Origin: Heterohyrax brucei
Taxonomy: Eukaryota > Chordata > Mammalia > Hyracoidea > Procaviidae
Direction: 5' to 3'
Assembly: GCA_028571685.1 (NCBI GenBank)
Contig: CM053164.1
Location: 38,118,501-38,182,500, forward strand
Length of the DNA stretch: 64,000 bases
A model generated the notes under the pieces. The model searched no databases. It was not told where the DNA came from and saw only the letters and a program-made list of their open reading frames with translations. The translations under genes and the position numbers were made by a program. Shown here in pieces: positions 57,041 through 64,000 of this stretch. How positions within the stretch are numbered: position 1 is the stretch's first letter; every line of letters begins with the position of its first letter.

Positions 57041-58712
57041 TCTTTATTATTATTATTATTTATTTTTATTCTGATTAAGTGGAAGTTTACAATCCAAGTC
57101 AGTTTGCCACATATGATCTCGAACACACAGATTCAGGCAACTCTATCTGCTATCCTCACCCTGTGACCCCACATATCTCCTTTCCACTCTATACTTCCCA
57201 GCATGCATTCAACCAACACTTGTCCCTTCCTTTCTACCCTCCCCTCTCACCTCTAGAGAGGAACTGGTCAGACAGCCTCATGTATATATTTAAGCTGAGA
57301 AATACACACACCACCTGCATCACTCTGTATCTTATAGTCCAGTCTAATTTTTGTCTGAAGAGTTAGCTTCAGTACTGAGCTAGCAGCAGGTCCAGGAGCC
57401 ATGTTCTCAGGGGACCTTCCAAGATGTCAGACCATCAAGTCTGGTCTTCTAATAGAATTCTAAGTCTGCACACCCCTTTTTCTTGTACTGTCTCAGGGAC
57501 TCTACCTTGTGTTCCTTGTCAGGGCAGTCTTCGGTGGTGGCCAGGCACCATCTAGTTCTTCTGGTCTCACACTGATATAATCTCCCAACCACCCAGACCC
57601 TCTGTCTCCTGGGCTCTTATTTTCCTCCTGTCTTTGATGTTCTTGGTTTTCATCTGCTCCAGGTGGGTTGGGACCAATTGGTGTTCCTTAGATGGCAGCT
57701 TACTGGCTTTTAAGACCCCAGATACCACTCACCAATATGGAATGCAGAACACTTTCATAGAAAAAAAGCTAGCAATGCCAATTGACCTCAATGTCCCCTG
57801 AAACCATAGTCCCCAGACCAATGTTCCTGCTAATCTGTCCTCTAAAATGTTGGGTTGTATTTAGAAAACCTTTTGGCTTACAGCATAATCCAGTTGTGCT
57901 GATCTCCCTTCCACTGTACACTGTCATTCCCTTCACCTAACCGAATTCCTATTGACTAATCTATGAATAACCCTTCCCCTTCTTCTCCAAACTTGTAACC
58001 ATCAAAGATGATTTTCTTCTGTACATAAACCTTTTCTTAAGTCCTGATAATAGTGGCCTCATAAAATATTTGTCCTTTTGCAGCTGACTGATTTTGCTCA
58101 GCATGTCTTCCAGATGATTCCATGTTATAAGATGCTTCCTAAAATCATCATTGTTCTTTACCATTGCACAGCTCCACTGTGTACATATACCATGGTTTGT
58201 TTATCCATTCTTCTGTTATTGGGCACCTAGGTTGATTCCATCTTTTTGCTATTGTGGACAGTGCTGCAATAAACATTTGTGTGCATGTACCTGTTTGTGT
58301 GGTAGCCTTTATTTCTCTAGGATATATCCCAAGTAGTAGGATTGCTGAATCACATGGTATTTCTATTTCTGGCTTTTTAAGAAAGCACCAATTTGCTTTC
58401 CAAAGAGGTTGTACCATTTTGCATTCTCAGCAGCAGTGTAGAAGAGTTCTAATCACTCCATAGCCTCTACAACATTTGTTATTTTGTATTTTTTGGATTA
58501 ATGCCAGCCTTGTTGGGGTGAGATGGTATCTCATTGTAGTTTTGATTTGGAATTCTCTAATGACTAATGATTGTGAGCATTTCCTCATGTGTGTTTTGGC
58601 TACCTGGATGTCTTTTTAGTGAAGTGTCTGTCCATACCTTCTGCCCATTGTTTAATTGGGTTATTTGTCTTTTTCTTGTTGATGCTTTGGGATATCTTGT
58701 AGTTTATGAGGA
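57041..58712 (-). mobile_element. L1 LINE 3' end (minus strand)
   Basis: The reversed tail (TTATTATTATTATT) is at 57041-57065. The 3' UTR lies at about 57070-57960 and ORF2 C-terminal pieces at 57961-58700: minus-strand frames with KKPEIEIPCD and the IAKRWNQPRCP motif. Its 5' end meets another L1 at about 58712. Confidence 0.88.
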
Positions 58713-59153
58713 CTAGGTGTTGAATGAGAAAAAGAGGGGTGCACCTCAAGAACACCACTGAAAGACCGCGGTTGATGGCCTGGTGGCCTGGAGGTTCCCC
58801 TGGGAGCATGGCCCCTAGACGTGTTGCTGTCCATGACCAGAAAACGCTACTGAGGTCAATCCTTTGAACAGAAATAGACTGGACTCGGGGACACAATTGT
58901 GACCATATGGTATGTGTGCTTTATAACTCTACGCATTTATAGGATGCTGTCCTACTGACCTCTTACCAGAGGGGAGAGGAGAGGCTCAAGAGGAGCAGAC
59001 AGAATTTGTTAAGATGATATGACATATAGAATAAAAGGAAAGATTGTGCTGTCACCGGGCAAGGAGCACAGGAGCTGCTGATAGGCAGGCATGCACATTT
59101 AATTTGGATTATATACTTTGACTCTACCACAACAAAATATTAAAAAAAAAAAA
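58713..59153 (+). mobile_element. L1 3' UTR insertion (plus strand), head to head with the previous
   Basis: It starts within the 3' UTR (GAGGGGTGCACC) and ends in an A tail at 59140-59153. It shares the joint with the minus-strand L1 without intervening sequence. Confidence 0.85.
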
Positions 59154-59484
59154 CTGTGAAAAGCATTGAAGAAAGTTCTTTGGTTGGAAAATAAAAAACA
59201 TTAGACATATACTCAAACATTCAACAGATCAAAATATCTTCAGGACAGAGAATCCACAAAAGATATCCAAATCCAAGTCCCAAAAAAGGAAAGAAAGTAA
59301 GAGATCTCAGGATTTAATTCATAATAATTACATATTAAAAGGAGAGTCAAACTAATGTAACTATAGATCTTCCAGATGGGGAAAAAGTCTAGGAAATACA
59401 AAGACACTACAGACTGAATTACTTCTAGATTAATAAATGGGTTTAAAGAAATAACCACAACAGAAGTCTATAATTCTACACATA
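59154..59484 (+). repeat. L1 inter-ORF fragment
   Basis: CTTCCAGATGGGGAAAAAG and GATTAATAAATGGGTTTAAA parallel the spacer at 29185-29250. Confidence 0.6.
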
Positions 59485-59990
59485 AATCCTCCCTCTGTGA
59501 TGTTAATGAGGGCGGATGGGCAGTGGTTGTGTTAGTGAGGCAGTGCTCAGTTTATAAGAGTGTATTGTGCCTTGAGGCAATCTCTTGGGATATAAAGGAA
59601 AGGGACGGTAGCAGAGAGTTGGGAATCTCCTACCATCAGGAAAGAAGCAATGCTGGGAGCAGAGTATCTCCTTTGGATCCAGAGTCCCTCCACCTCAGAA
59701 GCTCCCAGTCCAGGGAAAGATTAAGGACACAAACTTTCTTCCCAAGCCAACAGAGAAAGCCTCCTCCTAGAGCTGACCCTCTGAATTTGTACTCTTAGCC
59801 TACTTTACTATGAGGAAATAATTTTTTCTTTGTTAAAGCCATCCACTTGTGATATTTCTGTTATAGCAGCACTAGATGACTCAGAGAAAGCACATGATGG
59901 ATGACAACCACAGAATACTGGGAATCATGGCCTAGCCAAGATGACACATATTCAGTTCAATCTATAACACAGATTCAATTCAATCTATGA
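59485..59990 (+). mobile_element. MaLR/ERVL-like LTR fragment, with an inverted scrap
   Basis: 59485-59884 is the plus-strand 3' portion (GTGATATTTCTGTTATAGC, then ACTAGATGACTCAG). 59893-59990 is the reversed beginning of a similar LTR (GGGAATCATGGCCTAGCC). Confidence 0.75.
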
Positions 59991-60794
59991 CAAGTGGCTT
60001 CAATTTTGTTTTTTTTTTTTTTGGTAGGGGGGGTGGTTTACCAGCACTTTTCAACCCCACTGCCTCCTAGAAACAGAGACTACTACCTACCACTCTTCAG
60101 CCATATGACTCTGGCCTGGCTAATCAGAATACCAAGTTTCCTTGGACACAAGAATTAATATACACAGAGGCTTCTACAGACAAAATTCTTCCCTAGGATA
60201 GCCATAAGGTTATTGGGAGAATTCCACTGGAGTTGTAAGCTGGGAGCATGTAAGTATGGGGCTGTCAATGGCCCTTTTCTCCCTACATGCAGTACAGAAA
60301 GTCAGCCTATTTAGAGTAGGGGGACAAGCAGACAGAAGACAGACTACGAAAGCAAGCACAAGAGCACAGGGGGTGGGGGGGGAGAGTGGGATACATTGTG
60401 GAAAGGCCAAAGGCAATGAGTCCTAGTTCCAGTTCCCAAGAGTTTTATTCAGTTCTCTGAATTCTCATCCTTCCTAGCTTTCTGAGCTAATCAGTTAGCT
60501 TTTTGTGAAGCACATGCGTCTGTGATACATCACCATGACTAACAGTATGATTCACCTAATGGGGTTCAGTGGGTGGAGGATGAGTTTATCAGAAAGTTTC
60601 TTGCGTGATGACAGCCAGCCTGTCCTTGTGTTGAAATGAAGAAGACCTCTGCAGCATCACTCCACTGTTTGATTTGTCCACCCCATCTGCCTTTTGGACT
60701 ATAGATAGTATATCTACACAGACAGCCCTGGGAACCCAGAAAGACATATCAGCTAAATTCTAGCTAGAAATCTAGATGGTATTTCTTGGGACTC
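59991..60794. other. No gene; poly-T tract
   Basis: A T-run of about 17 occurs at 60007-60023, followed by a G-run. The remainder is unassigned. Confidence 0.45.
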
Positions 60795-61277
60795 TGTCAT
60801 GGATTGAACTGTGTCCCCCCCAAAATGGGTGTGTCAGTTTGACTGGACCATGCTTCTTGGTATTGTATGATTGTCCTGTATGTTGTAAATCCTGCCTCTA
60901 TGATGACAACAAGGGAGGGTGGGCAGTAGTTGTGCTGGTGAGGAGGGCTCACTCTATGAGATTGTATTGTGTCTTGAGGCAGTCTGTTGGTATAAATAGG
61001 AAAGAGCTGAGCAGAAAGATAGGAGGGCTTCATACCACCAAGAAAGCAGAGCCAGGAGCAGAACCTATCCTTTGGATTGGGCATGGGATGGGGAGGAGGT
61101 CTCTGTACAGAGTAGCTGTTAGTGTAAGGGAAGAAAGCTTGACAGAAAGTCTTCCTCTGGAGCTGACACTGGGAATTTGGACTTTTAGCCTATTCTACTG
61201 TAAATAAAGAAGTATCTCTTTTAAAGCCATCCATCTGTGGCATTTCTGTTACAGCAACACTATAGATGACTGAAACA
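60795..61277 (+). mobile_element. MaLR/ERVL-like solo LTR, older subtype
   Basis: It runs from TGTCATGGATTGAACTGTG to GATGACTGAAACA. Flanks GACTC and CTGAG do not match, so the duplication is lost or the ends are altered. Confidence 0.85.
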
Positions 61278-61720
61278 CTGAGTTTCTCATAAACCCCACA
61301 CCAGTCCAAGCATCATCTGTCTCCCATTTCGCAACTGTCACACCTACTCCAAGCTCTGCCAAGCCCCGTTATATCAGCCAGACAGGATTCTGTGTTCCAC
61401 TTGACACTTCTTAAGATTCTAGCTCATGCCATCACCATCCCCCTCCCTCAAGTGGGCCTTCTTCCCAATTCATGCCGTCCCCAGCCCTTGCAGAGATGAC
61501 AGATGCTGCTCTCACCAGGAGGCTGGCTCAGCATTCTGAGTGACTCCAACACAAGTAGCATCCTTGGCACAGGCAGAGAGAGTCCAGTGTGCAGAGCCCT
61601 TGCTCTGTAAAGGGATGGGTAAGATCTCACGAAGGTGGAGAATGCTGCCTGCCAGCACATCTACAGAGAGCCGTTGGCTCACAAAAGGCCTTGAATGCCA
61701 TGGTCTGTTTCGTTTTTTAA
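61278..61720. other. No gene recognised
   Basis: Unassigned, moderately GC-rich sequence between the LTR and an L1. Confidence 0.4.
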
Positions 61721-63174
61721 AAATATGATCCAAAAAACACAAAACAACAAATGCTGGAGGGGCTGTGGAGAAATTGGAACTCTCCTACACTGTTGGTGGG
61801 ATTGCAAAATGGTACAACCTCTTTGAAAAGCAATCTGGTGCTCCCTTGAAAAACTGAATATAGATATACCATTTGATGCAGTAACGTCACTGCTTGGAAT
61901 ATATCCTAAAGAATCAAGGCCATTCACACCAACTGATACATGCACACGAATGTTTATCACAGCACAGTCCACAATAACAAAAAGATGGAATCAACACAGA
62001 TGCCCACTAGCAGAGGAATGAATAGGCAAACTGTGGTATATATACTCAATGGAACACTCTGCAATGATAAAGAACAATGATGATTTCAGGAAACATCTCA
62101 TAACCTGGTTTCAACTGGAAGACATTGTGTTGAGTGAAAGCAGTCAGCAACAAAAGGACAAATATTGTATGAGCCCCCTAAGACAGGAACTTAAAATCAG
62201 ACTCATGCACAGAAGAAAAGATTCTTTGACAGCTGCAAGGGTAGGGAGGGTGGGGGAGCAAGGGGAGGAGGGTTTAGATTAGGCAGTTGTTAGAAATTTG
62301 GCTGGGTGAAATTGGGGACAGCGCATATTAGTAAGAAGATCAATATTAACTGGACTTCAACACAGTTTGCGTACTCCCCCCATCTTAACCCAATACTGCA
62401 AGGACAGAACATCTGGGGCTGGGGGCTGGAGACCATGCTGTCAGGCGAAATCGAGGCCAATTGGCACAACCAGTGTTTTGCTAATGAGGTCTCTCTCCAC
62501 CACACATTGGTGAGTGGTGTCTGGGGTCTTAAAAGCTGCCATCTGAGGGTACAGCAAATGGTCCCAACTCAGTAGGAGCAGATGATCACCGAGGTCCATA
62601 ATGACGTGGAGGAAAGAGAACCCAGAAGACAGAAAGACCCATGTGAGTGGGGGTCTACATCGACTTGTGACCGGAAGAAGCAGATGGTGCCCGGCCACCA
62701 CCAGTGATAGCTGTGATGAAGCTCACAAAGTTGAGTCTCACTGGCAACACAAGAATAAAAAGGGCTACGCCCTGAGATCTCCTCTAAAAGACTGCAATTG
62801 ATGGTCCAGTGGCTTGTGGTTCCCTGGGAGCATGGCCCCTGGCCCTGATTCTGCCCCTGTCCATAAATCATAGTGAAGGTGAACTCTTTGAACAGCAATG
62901 GATTGGACATGGCAACACAGAGTGACCATATTTTTTGGACACTTTATGGTTCTATGCATCTATAGGATATCATCCTGCTGACCTCTTACTGGAGGAAGGG
63001 GAGTGGGTGGAGAGGAGGAAATAGGAGACTGTTGGGAGAATGGGGCATGTATGGAGCAGACAGGAAGAGCTGTGCTGTCACCAGGCAGGGAGAGCAGTGG
63101 GAGCTGCATATAGCTGAGCATGCAAATTTATATGGGAATGTACATTTTCATTCAATCATGATTTAAAAAAAACT
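61721..63174 (+). mobile_element. L1 LINE 3' end
   Basis: It begins in the last third of ORF2 (CAACAAATGCTGGAGGGGC) and includes the C-terminal region with stops, the 3' UTR from about 62280 and a short A tail at 63163-63172. No duplication was found. Confidence 0.88.
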
Positions 63175-63191
63175 GTAAATGTACATCATAT

Positions 63192-63537
63192 ATGTTGTTG
63201 TCCACTGCCATCAAGTCATCCCCCAGCTCATGGCAATCCTATGCACAACAGAACAAAACTCTGCCCAGTTCTGTGCCATCCCTGTGATCAGCTGCAGATC
63301 AGACCATTCTGATCCACGAGATTTTCCCTGATTTTCAGAAGCAGGTCACCAAGCCTTTCTTCTAAGTCCATCTTGCTCTGAAAGCTCCATTGAAACCCGT
63401 TCTGCATTACAGCAGCCGGCAAGCCTCCACTGAAGGAGGAGTGGTGACCCCTTTTGAGGTGCATTGGCCAGGAACTGAACCCAGGTCTCCCACATGAAAG
63501 GTGAGAATTTCACCACTAAACCACCACTGCCCCATAT
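63192..63537 (-). mobile_element. Short RTE derivative with a tRNA-Gly-like head
   Basis: Read on the minus strand: tRNA-like head (63530-63461), then RTE 5'-region sequence, then directly the RTE 3' end finishing in GACAACAACATATATG. It has the plan of a tRNA-headed, LINE-tailed SINE of about 345 bp. A related body without the tRNA part is at 7236-7613. Confidence 0.75.
63461..63530 (-). pseudogene. tRNA-Gly-like sequence (SINE head)
   Basis: The A box TGGTTTAGTGG (63513-63523) fits consensus exactly. The B box GGTTCAGTTCC (63471-63481) has one mismatch. The 5' GCAGTGG can pair with the 3' CCAATGC at 6 of 7 positions. The anticodon arm is altered, so it is not a working tRNA gene. Confidence 0.75.
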
Positions 63538-63540
63538 AAT

Positions 63541-63803
63541 ACATAGACACACTATACATATATAGAGAGAGAAGCATACATATATGTTTATTTATATATA
63601 ATTATATATAAACATATATATGTTATATAATTATATATGTGTATATATATAACATATATACATACATATGTATGTATGTATATATAACATATATACATAC
63701 ATATGTATGTGTGTACATACATATACATATATGTATATATACATATAACATATATAATTATATATGTTATATAATTATATATAAACATATAATTATATAT
63801 TAA
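63541..63803. repeat. AT-rich TATATG/ACATATA satellite
   Basis: About 260 bp of alternating TA, CATATATG and TATGTATG units, largely self-complementary. Confidence 0.92.
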
Positions 63804-63809
63804 CAGAAC

Positions 63810-64000
63810 ATGTCCCTTGGAGATGTAAATGGTTAAGCAAAGAATTACCAACTGAAAGGTTGGAGGTAGGAACACACCAGAGATGCCTCAGAAGAAAGCC
63901 TAGCAATCTGCTTCCAAATGTTCACAGCCTTGAAAACTCTATGGAGTGCAGTTCTACTGTAACACACATAGGATTGTCATGAATCCAAATGAATCAGTGC
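63810..64000 (+). repeat. AfroSINE (long form), reaching the window end
   Basis: The body GCCTCAGAAGAAAGCCTAGC and the tail GGATTGTCATGAATCCAAAT match the long form. The 3' terminus is outside the window. Confidence 0.8.

Noticed and set aside
63461-63530. Functional tRNA-Gly gene
   Set aside because: The anticodon arm is changed, the B box has a mismatch, and it is fused to RTE sequence; it is a SINE head.
63588-63875. 95-codon tyrosine/isoleucine-rich frame
   Set aside because: Translation of the TATATG satellite.

Overview
This 64 kb window is mammalian, and almost certainly afrotherian. The main evidence is the repeats: some thirty copies of the tRNA-headed AfroSINE family, several fragments of an RTE-clade LINE whose 3' end matches the AfroSINE tail, and many copies of one L1 lineage with a shared 3' UTR. 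The mix fits an elephant or close relative, though the species is inferred. I found no intact host protein-coding gene. Coding sequence is limited to decayed transposon ORFs (L1 ORF1/ORF2, RTE reverse transcriptase, mariner transposase). The one strong hint of host regulation is a CpG island at about 41.67-42.2 kb.

Layout: 1-8.3 kb holds an L1 3' half, a minus-strand L1 5' half with two AfroSINEs in it, and a deleted RTE derivative carrying an L1 3' UTR with a clear target-site duplication. 8.3-14 kb is old L1 debris, AfroSINEs, an intact MaLR-like solo LTR (12.25-12.75 kb) and a possible class I LTR. 14.2-18.5 kb is L1 5'UTR/ORF1 sequence, older L1 and an L2. 18.5-23.9 kb has AfroSINEs, the first copy of an inverted-repeat mariner derivative and an RTE 3' end. 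23.9-31.2 kb is a LINE pile-up: a rearranged L1 with the longest ORF of the window (356 codons), then an RTE interrupted by an internally deleted L1 with intact ends and a perfect 12-bp duplication.

31.2-41.6 kb is sparse: old L1, L2, MIR, AfroSINEs and a second MaLR-like solo LTR nearly identical to the first. 41.67-42.2 kb is the CpG island, followed by an L1 tail and a SINE inserted in a SINE. 44.6-49.8 kb has unassigned sequence and several LTRs. 49.8-57 kb holds two RTE copies. One carries a 329-bp hAT-like element with terminal inverted repeats and an 8-bp duplication. The other is split by a class I LTR (itself split by an L1 tail), the second inverted-repeat mariner, an AfroSINE and a MaLR-like LTR. 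57-64 kb holds a head-to-head L1 pair, more LTRs, another L1 3' end, a short RTE derivative headed by a tRNA-Gly-like sequence, an AT-rich satellite and a final AfroSINE.

The parts are linked as donors and parasites: RTE probably mobilised AfroSINEs and the deleted RTE derivatives through their shared 3' end, L1 supplied the A-tailed insertions, and the mariner and hAT pieces are non-autonomous. The readable catalytic motifs are mostly damaged, so these copies look dead.
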